Shown piece after piece: positions 19,601 to 27,644 of a stretch of DNA of 64,000 nt (the first letter of the stretch is position 1; every line of letters begins with the position of its first letter). Source of the DNA: Cryobacterium algoricola (lineage in GTDB: Bacteria > Actinomycetota > Actinomycetes > Actinomycetales > Microbacteriaceae); assembly GCF_004402485.1 (NCBI RefSeq), contig NZ_SOFG01000004.1:891834-955833 (forward strand), written 5' to 3'. Under the pieces are notes generated by a model. It was not told where the DNA came from. It did no database searches and saw nothing but the letters and a program-made list of their open reading frames with translations. A program made the position numbers and the translations under genes.

Positions 19601-19996
19601 TCGACGCTGAAGCGCTCCGAGGTGATCGACCGGTTCAAGAGCGGCACGGCGCCCGTGTTCCTGATCAGCCTCAAGGCCGGCGGCTTCGGCCTCAACCTGA
19701 CCGAGGCGGACTACGTGTTCCTGCTCGACCCGTGGTGGAACCCGGCGACGGAGACGCAGGCGATCGACCGCACGCACCGCATCGGCCAGACCCGAACGGT
19801 CATGGTCTACCGGCTCGTCGCCGCGGACACCATCGAGGACAAGGTGATGGCGCTCAAGGAACGCAAGGCGCGGCTCGTCGGGTCTGTGCTCGACGGCGCC
19901 GGCCTCGACGGTTCGGCGCCCGACGGCGCTGCGGCGGCAGCGGATGCCGGCGACGACTTCACCGCAGACGACATCCGGGCGCTCCTCGCACCCTGA
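16664..19996 (+). CDS. SNF2-family DEAD/DEAH-box helicase
   Basis: 1,110-residue ATP-dependent DNA translocase. Residues 1-560 are a variable N-terminal region; about 470-560 resemble the SNF2-associated domain found in bacterial members (WFDLGVIVTIDGRTVPFGPLFKAL). The helicase core begins with LRPYQLDGFAWL. It has motif I DDMGLGKT (near residue 620), motif Ia VVAPTSVVSNW, motif II DEAQ (near 745), motif III TGTPMENRL, motif IV LVFSQFTSFLG, motif V SLKAGGFGLNLTEAD and motif VI IDRTHRIGQTR. Likely involved in remodelling protein-DNA complexes during repair or transcription. The N-terminal 45 residues are Pro/Ala/Thr-rich, so translation could begin at Met43. Confidence 0.92.
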   Translation: MSQTGPPAPAPGWRMRAEPPAGPPTGTPGNAGTASRTDTPTAMGLQFELRELTPRTDERWRGPTAQTVTSLRGGHGTLRLGVRPVVLNARGNWVRGSVTWNKMSFHMNRLALNPEHTRWLSELWALNRAVRGVYTNQESDWLYLDDFESSLLWAHLGEARRLGIALVGTKKGVTVSVGSEAVVGLDVTQAAAATAATARAAASGGPTGLRLTTTLTIDGTEQPPAQAGAIGSHGVYVYSQTTPSASLPTSTSTAPKSSPRSPALALSFLLAPTRGPLSPEQTRLLGLPATVAVPASETAEFLGDFYPSLRHALPVTSTDASVSFPEAAAPLLVLTVRFLPKQALSLAWDWEYREGRAVTRVPLGHGPDSGGRDAAAEAALLAAVELRTQHLPERRDGVFSAPQPGSAPGSAPDTLRGLDAAEFTADELPRLEELRGLRVDRIGAEPGYRELTATPELTITTVETNQRDWFDLGVIVTIDGRTVPFGPLFKALAQGKPKLLMIDNTYLSLRQPAFERLRTLIDEARSLTEWETGLRISRYQAQLWAEFEDLAEHTEQAAAWRSAVSGLLERTRAVDDDDGHGLLEPVPVPAGVTATLRPYQLDGFAWLAFLWKHRLGGILADDMGLGKTLQALALIEHATRETDPGTAPGPETAPGSAHAPAAPRRPFLVVAPTSVVSNWIAEAARFTPGLRVHGVETTQSTVLGRGGTTLADAALHHDVIVTSYTLFRLDFAAYRAEGWAGLILDEAQFLKNHASRLHTCARDLDTPFKLAITGTPMENRLLELWSLFAIVAPGLFPSARRFSEEYVRPIENRDEHGLRPADTTDDGERPGNPALVSRLRRRIRPLILRRTKDVVARELPEKQEQVLRIELNPRHRALYDTFLQRERQKLFGLIEDLDANRFIVFRSLTLLRMLSLDPSLLGDTYADVPSSKLDALFDQLDDVVAEGHRALVFSQFTSFLGKAAARLDAQGTPYCYLDGSTLKRSEVIDRFKSGTAPVFLISLKAGGFGLNLTEADYVFLLDPWWNPATETQAIDRTHRIGQTRTVMVYRLVAADTIEDKVMALKERKARLVGSVLDGAGLDGSAPDGAAAAADAGDDFTADDIRALLAP

Positions 19997-20024
19997 GCGC
20001 CGCCGGCGGGCGACCGAGCCTGCC

Positions 20025-20555
20025 CTACGCGGACGCCGGCAGCTCGGCGGCGATCGTCGCAGCCCAGGCGTCGATCGCGACCCAGTCACGGAAGTCGCCC
20101 TCCGGGAGCAGCTCCCGGCCGGCCGGGATCATCCGCACCAGTCGGTCGCGGCGGCGCAGCGCCTCCGGGTTCAGCGCTCCGAAGAACACCTTGGTCCCCT
20201 GTGGTTCGAGTGCGGCCACGAACTCGTCGAACTGCTTGGGCTCGGCCTCGAGGATCAGTTCGCGTCCCTCTGCATTGCGGGTCGCGGTGCCGAGCGGGCC
20301 GCTGCTGAACAACCAGAGCGGGCGGGAGGTGAGCAGCTCGAGGTTGCCGCGCACGAATTCGACGGCGTCCTTCCGCCAGGAGCCCATGTATGCGGCGCTG
20401 CCGATCACGAACGCGGTGTACCGGTCGGGAGTCTCGACGACCGAAACGGGTTTCGCCTCGGCGTCACGCCCCGCCTCGCGCAGCTTCCGCGCGATCCGCT
20501 CGGCGATCCCCTCCGTGGCACCGTACTTGCTCGAATACCCCACCAGAACCACCAC
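20025..20555 (-). CDS. Flavodoxin-domain protein (HemG/protoporphyrinogen-oxidase-like)
   Basis: 176-residue flavoprotein. The first strand and FMN phosphate loop are VVVLVGYSSKYGATEGIAER, typical of stand-alone flavodoxins of the HemG-like group. AFVIGSAAYMGSWRKDAVEFV is the second FMN-binding loop. The GTG at 20555 is chosen because GGAGG stands six bases upstream; longer in-frame extensions read through sequence that looks non-coding. It is divergent from the GGDEF-EAL pair (about 160 bases). Redox partner or porphyrin oxidation is a family inference. Confidence 0.85.
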   Translation of the reverse strand: MVVLVGYSSKYGATEGIAERIARKLREAGRDAEAKPVSVVETPDRYTAFVIGSAAYMGSWRKDAVEFVRGNLELLTSRPLWLFSSGPLGTATRNAEGRELILEAEPKQFDEFVAALEPQGTKVFFGALNPEALRRRDRLVRMIPAGRELLPEGDFRDWVAIDAWAATIAAELPASA

Positions 20556-20717
20556 GGTCCGCCTCCTGTGCCTTAGGTCATGCCTGCACTGCCATTCTGC
20601 TCCTCCCCGCGACTGCGGCGGCCCGGCAGACCGCCCCTCGTTCGGGTGGCCGTGACGGATTTCGGGGGCCTCCCCGCTGATATGCTGGGCACACGCAGGC
20701 GGAGGGCACAGGTAACC

Positions 20718-22985
20718 ATGACAACTCTGGCTCGCCACCTCGGCACTTTCGCTCGGTACGTGGCCTCATCAGGCAATTGGCTTGTCTGGTTCATGTGCAT
20801 CCTGCTTTCCGCCTATACGGTCGGGCTCGTCGCGCAGGGCTCGGACTTCAGCCCATTCGTCGATGTCTGGCTCGCGATCATCACGAAGCTGAGCCTCGTC
20901 GCCGTGGCGTGGACCGCCGTCGTGCGCGCGGGCTTCGACCGCCGCGAAATCGTGTTCTCGGCGAGCGCCATCACCCTCGTGGTGGCAGCGGACAGCTACG
21001 CCTACTTTCGGCCAGGTGACTCCGACCAGTCCCAGACCCTCCCCGACATCGGATACTTCTTCTTCTATCTCCTGATCGTCGCCGCGATCGTGACCCTCGC
21101 ACGCCGGCAGCGCCGCGCCCCGGGCTGGCCGGTCCTCCTCGAGGGTGCGATCGGGATCCTCGGCGCCGGCTCCGTTCTTGCGGCACTCCTCACCCCGATC
21201 CTCTATTCCGCCGACACCACCATCGAGGCCGGCGCGACCGCCGTCGTCGTGACCTACCCGCTGTTCAATGCGATGCTCGTGCTCGTGATTGCCGGCACTG
21301 CCGCGACCCAGGGGCCAGATCCCCGCAGGCGCTGGATGCTGCTCGTTCTCGGGCTGATGATCTTCTCGGCGACCGAGATCGTCTACCTCCGCATCGGAGA
21401 GGCCTACGTCACCGGCACCTCCCTCGACGCGGGCTGGGCGATCGGACTCGGCCTCGTCGCCGTCTGGATCGATTCCTCGTCGCGCCAGACCGGAACGCAC
21501 AGCCACGCCCAGGACAGCATCGCCGCCGTCGCCGTGCCGGTCGTGTCGACGGGCGCGGGCCTCGGGGTGCTGATCCTCGCGAGCCAGGTGCCCGTGACCG
21601 GCTTCGCCATCGCGCTGGCCGCGACCGCCCTCGCCCTCGCCTCCCTCCCGCTCGTCTCCCGGCAGATCGTGCTGCGGCGCCAGGCCCGGACGGACGACCT
21701 CACCGGGCTGCCCAACCGACGCGCCCTGTACGGCGATGTCACCGCCCGGATCACGAGGGAACCCCGGCGTCGCCGTGCCCTCCTTCTCCTCGACCTCGAC
21801 CGGTTCAAGGAGGTCAACGACAGCCTCGGGCACAACGCCGGCGATCGTCTGCTCGTGCAGGCCGGTATCCGCCTGTCGGACCAGCTGCGCGAAGACGACC
21901 TGCTCGCCCGGCTCGGCGGCGACGAGTTCGCGATCCTGCTCGACGACGTCGGACACGGCGAAGCCGTCGACTTCGCCATCCGGGTGCGCGCAGCACTCGC
22001 CGTGCCGTTCACCCTCGAGGGCATCGCCCTGCAGACCGGGGTGAGTGTGGGCATCGCCCTGTACCCGGACCAGGGCAGCGACCTGACCGGGCTGATGCGC
22101 AAGGCCGACATGGCCATGTACAAGGCGAAATCGACCAGAAGCGGCCACCACGTCTACCGCAGCAACGACGACAGTCACGGCGATCTGCGTCTGCGCACCC
22201 TCTCCGAGCTGCGGCTCGCCCTCGAGGACGACCAGCTCATCGTGCACTACCAACCCAAGATCGACCTCGCATCGGGGAGCGTCGCCGGCATCGAAGCCCT
22301 CGTGCGCTGGCAGCACCCCACCCGCGGGCTGCTCTTCCCCGACCAGTTCCTCGTGCTCATCGAGGAGGCCGGGCTCATGCACGCCCTGACCCAGCGGGTA
22401 CTCGCCGTCGCGCTCGACCAGGCGAAGGTCTGGACCGCCTCCTGGACCGGGGACCTGCCCCTCTCGATCGCCGTGAACCTGTCGGCGAGTTCCCTCGTCG
22501 ACGCCGAGCTCCCCGAACGGATCGAAAACCTCCTCGCCGAGCGTGGTCTGCCCGGCTCGGTGCTCGAACTGGAGATCACCGAGGACTTCCTGATGAGCGA
22601 CCGGGCACGAGCCAGGGACATTCTGGCCAGACTCCGCGCGAACGGCATCAGTATTTCCATCGACGACTTCGGCACCGGCTACAGCTCGCTCGCGTACCTC
22701 CGCGACCTGCCCATCGACGAACTGAAGCTCGACCAGTCCTTCGTCTTTCCGCTCAAGGACGACCCGCGCGCCGCTGCGCTCGTGAAGTCCTCGATCGAGC
22801 TCGCGCACGGCCTCGGGCTGCGCATGGTCGCGGAGGGCGTCGAGAATGCCGCCACCTACGAGGCCCTCGCCGCATTCGGCTGCGACCAGGCCCAGGGGTT
22901 CTTCATCTCCCGGCCCATCCCGGCGGATGCCTTCGACCAGTGGATCGCGGACCGTCGGTCGGTCGCGGAGCCGGTCGCGTCATGA
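20718..22985 (+). CDS. Membrane GGDEF-EAL protein, both motifs intact
   Basis: 755-residue cyclic-di-GMP enzyme. Residues 15-310 form eight or nine membrane helices. The GGDEF domain follows (TDDLTGLPNRRALY, then RLGGDEFAILL near residue 400), then an EAL domain. EAL catalytic positions look complete: EALVRW (Glu near 526), the metal Asn in IAVNLSAS, Glu in LEITEDFL, both Asp in SIDDFGTGYSSL, the Lys in DELKLDQSF, and Glu in VAEGVEN. It could therefore both make and break c-di-GMP. ATG at 20718 has AGG five bases upstream; upstream in-frame codons are unlike a protein start. Its stop overlaps the next gene start by four bases. Confidence 0.9.
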   Translation: MTTLARHLGTFARYVASSGNWLVWFMCILLSAYTVGLVAQGSDFSPFVDVWLAIITKLSLVAVAWTAVVRAGFDRREIVFSASAITLVVAADSYAYFRPGDSDQSQTLPDIGYFFFYLLIVAAIVTLARRQRRAPGWPVLLEGAIGILGAGSVLAALLTPILYSADTTIEAGATAVVVTYPLFNAMLVLVIAGTAATQGPDPRRRWMLLVLGLMIFSATEIVYLRIGEAYVTGTSLDAGWAIGLGLVAVWIDSSSRQTGTHSHAQDSIAAVAVPVVSTGAGLGVLILASQVPVTGFAIALAATALALASLPLVSRQIVLRRQARTDDLTGLPNRRALYGDVTARITREPRRRRALLLLDLDRFKEVNDSLGHNAGDRLLVQAGIRLSDQLREDDLLARLGGDEFAILLDDVGHGEAVDFAIRVRAALAVPFTLEGIALQTGVSVGIALYPDQGSDLTGLMRKADMAMYKAKSTRSGHHVYRSNDDSHGDLRLRTLSELRLALEDDQLIVHYQPKIDLASGSVAGIEALVRWQHPTRGLLFPDQFLVLIEEAGLMHALTQRVLAVALDQAKVWTASWTGDLPLSIAVNLSASSLVDAELPERIENLLAERGLPGSVLELEITEDFLMSDRARARDILARLRANGISISIDDFGTGYSSLAYLRDLPIDELKLDQSFVFPLKDDPRAAALVKSSIELAHGLGLRMVAEGVENAATYEALAAFGCDQAQGFFISRPIPADAFDQWIADRRSVAEPVAS

Positions 22986-25255
22986 CGATCCTGCGCGGAG
23001 GCGCGCGCACCCTGAAGTCGCCGGACGGAGCCCCGGAACCCTCCGCCGGGCAGCCGTCGAGCCGTCCGCTGTGGATCATGGGCGTCCCGCTCGCAATCTA
23101 CCTCGTGATGCTCCTCGGCAAGGGCAACGGTTACCGGGTCCTCGTCGACTTCGTCGTCGTCGAGCTCGTGGGAGTGGCGGCCGTCGTGGTCTGCTGGACC
23201 GCCGTCCGCCGGGCCGGCTTCGTCCGGCGGGAAGTGACGCTCGCCGCCGCCGCGGTCACCTGCAACGTCCTCGGCGACATCAGCTTCACCGTCTCCACCC
23301 GATTCTTCGGGGGCCCCGGCTCCCCCTCGGTCGCCGACGTGTTCTATCTGGCCTTCTACGGCCTGATCCTCTCCTCCCTTTTCGTCACCGCGCGGCGGCA
23401 GCTCCGCAGGGTGCCCTGGTCGGTCTTCCTGAACAGCGCCGTCGGCTCGGTCAGCGTCGCGGCGTTCATGGCCCTCCTGCTCAACCCGGTGCTCGTCGCT
23501 GCATCCGCCGAACCGTTTTCCCTCGAAACGGTCATCAGCCTCGCCTACCCGTTGCTCGACCTGCTGTTGATCGCGGCCATCGCGGGAGTTGCCGCACTGT
23601 ACGGCCGGCACGCCGGGCGCGCCTGGGTCGCCCTCATCGCAGGCCTCGTGATCGTCACGGGCGCCGACGTGATCTACGCGCTTCTGGACGGCGGCTACGC
23701 CCTCGGCACCCTGCTCGATGCCAGTTGGGCGATCGGGCTCGTACTCGTCGCCGTCTGGGTGGACCGGGCGTCGTACCCCGTGATCGGGTCGGCGCGGGAA
23801 CCGAACGGTGTGATGGCGTTCGTCGTTCCGGCGATCGCGACGGCCGCGGGGCTCGGGATCCTGATCTATGCGACCCAGGTCCACATTTCGGCGCTCGCGA
23901 TCGGTCTCGCCAGCATCACCCTGGCCCTCGCCGTCTTCCCGATGATCTCCCGGGAGCGCGGGCTGAACCACCTGTCCCGCACCGATGACCTGACCGGGCT
24001 GCCGAATCGCCGGGCCATGTATTCCGACGTGGCTGCGCGCCTCGCCTCCGACCGGAAGCAGGGCAGTGCGCTCCTCCTCCTCGACCTCGACCGGTTCAAG
24101 GAGGTCAACGACAGCCTCGGTCACGACGCCGGCGATCGGCTCCTCGTGCAGGTGGGCGTGCGCCTCGCGCGCGAGCTCGGTCCGCTCGACCTGCTGGCGC
24201 GGCTGGGCGGCGATGAGTTCGCAATTCTCGTCGCACGGAACAGGGATGGCGAGGCATCCGCCCTCGCCGATCGGTTGCGGGCGGCGCTGGCCGTGCCCTT
24301 CACCCTCGAGGGAATTTCCCTGCAGACGAGTGTCAGCATCGGCATCGCGCTGTACCCGAGCCACGGCCGCGATCTGAGCGCCCTGATGCGCAAGGCCGAC
24401 ACGGCGATGTACGTGGCGAAGTCCTCCGGCAGCGGGTTCCACGTCTATCAGTCCGACGACGACCGGCACAGCGAGGTGCGCCTGCGCACCCTGCAGGAGT
24501 TGCGGGACGCGCTCGTCGAAGGCCAGATCACCCTGCACTACCAGCCCCGCATCGATCTCGACACATCGGAAGTCACGACCGCCGAGGCCCGGATCCGCTG
24601 GAATCACCCGGTGCGCGGACTGGTGCAGCCCGCCGATTTCATCGATCTCATCGAGGACGCCGGCCTCGTCAGGGCGCTGTCGGAAATCCTGCTCGTGCAG
24701 GCGCTCGATCAGGTGGTCGTCTGGCGGAACCGGGGACTGGACCTCGGCGTCGCGATCCGGCTTCCCCCGGCCGCCCTGATCGACGCCGGACTCCCCGAAC
24801 ACCTCGGCGCCATGATCGCGAATCGCGCGTTGCCGCCGTTCGTGCTCACCCTCGAGATCGGCGAGGAGTTCCTGCTCGCCGACCAGTCCCGGGCGCGCGC
24901 GGTGCTCAACCGGTTGCGGGGTCAGGGCGTGCGGATGTCCATCGACGACTTCGGGACGGGCTACAGCTCCCTCGCGCTGCTCCGCGACCTCGCCATCGAC
25001 GAACTCCGCCTGGACGAATCGTTCATCGTGGCGATGGGGCACGACGAACGCTCGTCGACGCTCGTCAATTCCGCGATCGCCCTCGCCCACAGCCTCGGGC
25101 TGCGGATGGTCGCGGAAGGCGTCGACAACGAAGAGGCCTATGCGGCCCTCGTACGGTTCGGCTGCGACTCCGCCCAGGGCGACCTGTTCGGCGAGCCGCT
25201 CCCCGCCGCCGAGTTCGATGCCTGGCTGGCCGCCGGCCCCGGCCGCCGACCCTGA
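22982..25255 (+). CDS. Membrane GGDEF-EAL paralogue with degraded EAL domain
   Basis: 757-residue paralogue of the preceding protein: membrane helices to about 300, GGDEF domain with intact RLGGDEFAILV (near residue 408), then an EAL-like domain. Several EAL catalytic residues are replaced relative to the neighbour. The motif reads AEARIRW instead of EALVRW, the metal-binding Asn is gone (AIRLPPAAL against AVNLSASSL), the catalytic Lys is Arg (ELRLDESF), the late Glu is Asp (AEGVDN), and the terminal QGFFISRP is QGDLFGEP. A cyclase with a dead, possibly ligand-sensing EAL domain is inferred. The start ATG overlaps the upstream TGA (ATGA), so the pair is co-translated. Confidence 0.88.
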   Translation: MTILRGGARTLKSPDGAPEPSAGQPSSRPLWIMGVPLAIYLVMLLGKGNGYRVLVDFVVVELVGVAAVVVCWTAVRRAGFVRREVTLAAAAVTCNVLGDISFTVSTRFFGGPGSPSVADVFYLAFYGLILSSLFVTARRQLRRVPWSVFLNSAVGSVSVAAFMALLLNPVLVAASAEPFSLETVISLAYPLLDLLLIAAIAGVAALYGRHAGRAWVALIAGLVIVTGADVIYALLDGGYALGTLLDASWAIGLVLVAVWVDRASYPVIGSAREPNGVMAFVVPAIATAAGLGILIYATQVHISALAIGLASITLALAVFPMISRERGLNHLSRTDDLTGLPNRRAMYSDVAARLASDRKQGSALLLLDLDRFKEVNDSLGHDAGDRLLVQVGVRLARELGPLDLLARLGGDEFAILVARNRDGEASALADRLRAALAVPFTLEGISLQTSVSIGIALYPSHGRDLSALMRKADTAMYVAKSSGSGFHVYQSDDDRHSEVRLRTLQELRDALVEGQITLHYQPRIDLDTSEVTTAEARIRWNHPVRGLVQPADFIDLIEDAGLVRALSEILLVQALDQVVVWRNRGLDLGVAIRLPPAALIDAGLPEHLGAMIANRALPPFVLTLEIGEEFLLADQSRARAVLNRLRGQGVRMSIDDFGTGYSSLALLRDLAIDELRLDESFIVAMGHDERSSTLVNSAIALAHSLGLRMVAEGVDNEEAYAALVRFGCDSAQGDLFGEPLPAAEFDAWLAAGPGRRP

Positions 25256-25291
25256 CGAATTCGTCAGGGGGTGGCATGCCAGAATCGTCTC

Positions 25292-25891
25292 ATGGTGACT
25301 ACTCCGCCCGAACAGCCCACACCACACCACCCGCACGCAGAGCCCGCTCAGGGCGCGGCGGTCGTGTCGGTCAGCCTCGATAACGCGCACCACTTCAGCA
25401 AGCCGGCCGCGCCGCGCATCCGCCTGCTCGAAGGGCTCGGCGTCGAGGGCGACGTGCACGCGGGGGTGACCGTGCAGCATCGGTACCACGTGAAGAAGGA
25501 CCCGACGGCGCCGAACCTCACCCAGGTGCACCTGATCCCGGCCGAGCTCTTCGACGAGCTCGCGCGCGGCGGCTACACCGTGCGGCCCGGCGAGCTCGGC
25601 GAGAACGTCACGACGACGGGGATCGACCTCACCGCTCTCCCCCGCGGCACCCGGCTGCACCTCGGCGCCAGTGCCGTCGTCGAACTGACCGGCCTGCGCA
25701 ACCCCTGCTCACTGATCAACGGGTACCAGGGCGGGCTTATGAAGAAACTCATCGCCACGGATGCCGCCGGTCGCATCACCCGCAAGGCCGGTGTGATGAG
25801 CGTGGTCGCGTCCGGTGGCGCGGTCGAGCCCGGCGACGCGATCCGGATCGAGCTGCCCGAGGGGGACCAGGTCCCCCTCGGCGTGGTGTGA
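25292..25891 (+). CDS. MOSC-domain protein
   Basis: 199-residue cytoplasmic protein with a molybdenum-cofactor sulfurase C-terminal (MOSC) domain. Landmarks are LEGLGVEGDVHAG, QVHLIPAELFDEL, RPGELGENVTTTGIDL (the conserved Gly-Glu-Asn-Val segment) and GLRNPCSLINGY with the conserved cysteine that carries sulfur. Stand-alone MOSC proteins are thought to transfer sulfur to metal cofactors or act on N-hydroxylated compounds; the substrate here is unknown. ATG at 25292 gives the family-like start; an upstream in-frame ATG at 25271 adds seven residues. It converges on the DarT-like gene. Confidence 0.88.
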   Translation: MVTTPPEQPTPHHPHAEPAQGAAVVSVSLDNAHHFSKPAAPRIRLLEGLGVEGDVHAGVTVQHRYHVKKDPTAPNLTQVHLIPAELFDELARGGYTVRPGELGENVTTTGIDLTALPRGTRLHLGASAVVELTGLRNPCSLINGYQGGLMKKLIATDAAGRITRKAGVMSVVASGGAVEPGDAIRIELPEGDQVPLGVV

Positions 25892-25902
25892 CGGGCGCCG
25901 GT

Positions 25903-25918
25903 CCCGGCCTGGGCCGGG
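25903..25918. terminator. GC hairpin between convergent MOSC and DarT-like genes
   Basis: CCCGGC and GCCGGG pair around a four-base loop, in the 37 bases between two convergent stop codons. Flanking bases can extend the stem imperfectly. No U tract. Confidence 0.45.
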
Positions 25919-25928
25919 GTCTGCCGGC

Positions 25929-26864
25929 CTAGGCCGTGACCGTCTCCGAGGCGTGGAACCACGGCGGGTATACGGCGACCTTCGGGCGGTGACCGGATTC
26001 GGCGAGGATGCCGCGCACTACGTCGCGGACCTTGTCGTTCGCGACGGCGACGATGGTGACGAGTTCGAACGGGAAGGTCTCCTCGACGAGGAGTTCGGCT
26101 TCGAGGAGCGCTGCGGCATCCGTCGCGGCACGCAGCCGGCGGAGTACCCTCTCGCTCGTTTCCGGCGTCGTTCCGACCCGGGTCAGGGTGCCTGCCGCGT
26201 CCCCGTCGGTGACGGCGACGATGCCGAGAGCGGCCTCGCCCGGTCCTGACTGGGCCTCGACGACCTTCTTCACGGTGCTGACCAGGATCACGAAGTCGAA
26301 GTTCTCGGCAGACGGGGCATCGCTGGACAGACGCGGGTCACCGGTGTTCGTGAGGATGTTGTCCCAGATGGTCGCGTTCGGCGAGAGGAAGAACGGCACG
26401 AAGTGTGCCACGGTCGTGTTCTCGGTGCCGTCGATCAGGGTGTTGCGGCGCTTCTCCCGGTTGGGAGCCGACGAGATGTCGACAGCGGGTCGCGCAGCCC
26501 AGGCTTCGCTCGCGTCGGCGAGGAGGCCGCCGCTGGAGAGGATGCCCGCGAGGTTGCGGATGTGGGTCAGGTGGTAGATGCGCTGTTCGCCGACGTTGTC
26601 GGGGGCGGATTTCGGCCCGATCGACGACTTCGCCCTGGTCGAGGGGCGGGGGCGGGTCACACTCGTCGTTCCGGAGGCGGCGCTCGCTGGAGCGCTTCGC
26701 AGCGACGGCGGCTTCGAAGCCGACTTCGAGCGGACCGGCGATGGGGCGGACTTGGCACGGCTCGCGCGCACAGCCGGTGCCGCTGGCACAGCCTCCGGAA
26801 TCGGTTTCGGGAAACAGAGGGCGCAGAGGCCTCCTTCGAGTCCGTGGATGCATTCGTTGCTCAA
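25929..26864 (-). CDS. DarT-like (DUF4433) ssDNA ADP-ribosyltransferase with N-terminal Cys/His motif
   Basis: 311-residue protein in two parts. The N-terminus has CIHG-x6-CALC, a likely zinc knuckle, followed by about 80 Ser/Ala/Pro/Arg-rich linker residues. The C-terminal domain (from about 95) matches DarT: IYHLTHIRNLAGILSSGGL, VDISSAPNREKRRNTLI, VAHFVPFFLSPNATIWDNI, and a later AELLVEE whose Glu fits the catalytic position. DarT toxins add ADP-ribose to thymidine in single-stranded DNA. No macro-domain DarG antitoxin is next to it, so the role may differ. TTG at 26864 is preferred because family proteins start near ECIHG; a GTG at 26927 is the alternative. Confidence 0.78.
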   Translation of the reverse strand: MSNECIHGLEGGLCALCFPKPIPEAVPAAPAVRASRAKSAPSPVRSKSASKPPSLRSAPASAASGTTSVTRPRPSTRAKSSIGPKSAPDNVGEQRIYHLTHIRNLAGILSSGGLLADASEAWAARPAVDISSAPNREKRRNTLIDGTENTTVAHFVPFFLSPNATIWDNILTNTGDPRLSSDAPSAENFDFVILVSTVKKVVEAQSGPGEAALGIVAVTDGDAAGTLTRVGTTPETSERVLRRLRAATDAAALLEAELLVEETFPFELVTIVAVANDKVRDVVRGILAESGHRPKVAVYPPWFHASETVTA

Positions 26865-27096
26865 AGCCAGAAAACCTCTCGTGTTCGTGTCCCCCACATT
26901 CTTCGAATACCCGTGTTCGAAGACCACGAGTCAACGCTACGGTGGTTTTGACCTCAGCGGTTACCGGGATCGACCCGCATCCGGGTTGTCGGTGCAGAAT
27001 CGCCACGCTGGTGGACCTTACTTCGATACGGGCCGCGGTCTACTCTGGGCCGCATCGGGCCCGTCCGGGGCCCCGCCGCGGACCAGGGAGAGTCAG

Positions 27097-27555
27097 ATGC
27101 AGGCCGAACAGATCACCCTCGAACCACGCACGTTCCTCGGAGTCCACGAAGTGATCCCGATGAGCAGGCTGACCGAATACTTCGATCGCGCCTTCAGGAC
27201 CTCCGCGGCCGAACTCGGCAGGATGGGGGCCCACCCGAGCGGACCGCCGATCGCGCTGTATCACGGCGCCCCGACGGATGCCGCGGTCGACGTGACCGCC
27301 GGATTCCCCGTTATCGACGACGTCAGTGCGACCAGGGCCGTGGAGGTCGTGCACCTCCCGTCCGGTCCGGCGGTGGAGACGTTCCACGTGGGCCCGTACG
27401 AGACGATGACCGAGACGTATGCGGCCGTGACGGACTGGATCGCCGCGCAGAAGCTCACCGTCGCCGGGGACATGTGGGAGGAGTACCTGGTGGGTCCGGA
27501 CTCCGAACCGGACCCCGCGAACTGGCGCACCCGGATCGTGTTCCCGCTCGCCTGA
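27097..27555 (+). CDS. GyrI-like effector-binding protein
   Basis: 152-residue stand-alone GyrI-like/SOUL-type ligand-binding domain, the fold used by AraC- and MerR-type regulators to sense small molecules. Seen: FLGVHEVIPMSRLTEYF, then PIALYHGAPTDAAVDVTAGFPV and VVHLPSGPAVETFHVGPYETM, and the end EEYLVGPDSEPDPANWRTRI, all in the family order. It lacks a DNA-binding domain. ATG at 27097 has AGGGAGAG four bases upstream. It is divergent from the DarT-like gene and 89 bases before the potassium channel gene. Sequestering or modifying a toxic small molecule is possible. Confidence 0.85.
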   Translation: MQAEQITLEPRTFLGVHEVIPMSRLTEYFDRAFRTSAAELGRMGAHPSGPPIALYHGAPTDAAVDVTAGFPVIDDVSATRAVEVVHLPSGPAVETFHVGPYETMTETYAAVTDWIAAQKLTVAGDMWEEYLVGPDSEPDPANWRTRIVFPLA

Positions 27556-27644
27556 GCCGGACACGCTGGCAGGAAACGCGGGCGCAACAATCGCCCTCTA
27601 GCATGGGCACGCAACCTGCGACCATGACGAGCCAGGAGAAGGCG

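Noticed and set aside
26902..26921. LexA (SOS) box before the DarT-like gene
   Set aside because: The actinobacterial LexA box has six bases between TCGAA and TTCGA; here there are eight, so it does not fit. Kept only as an unexplained dyad.
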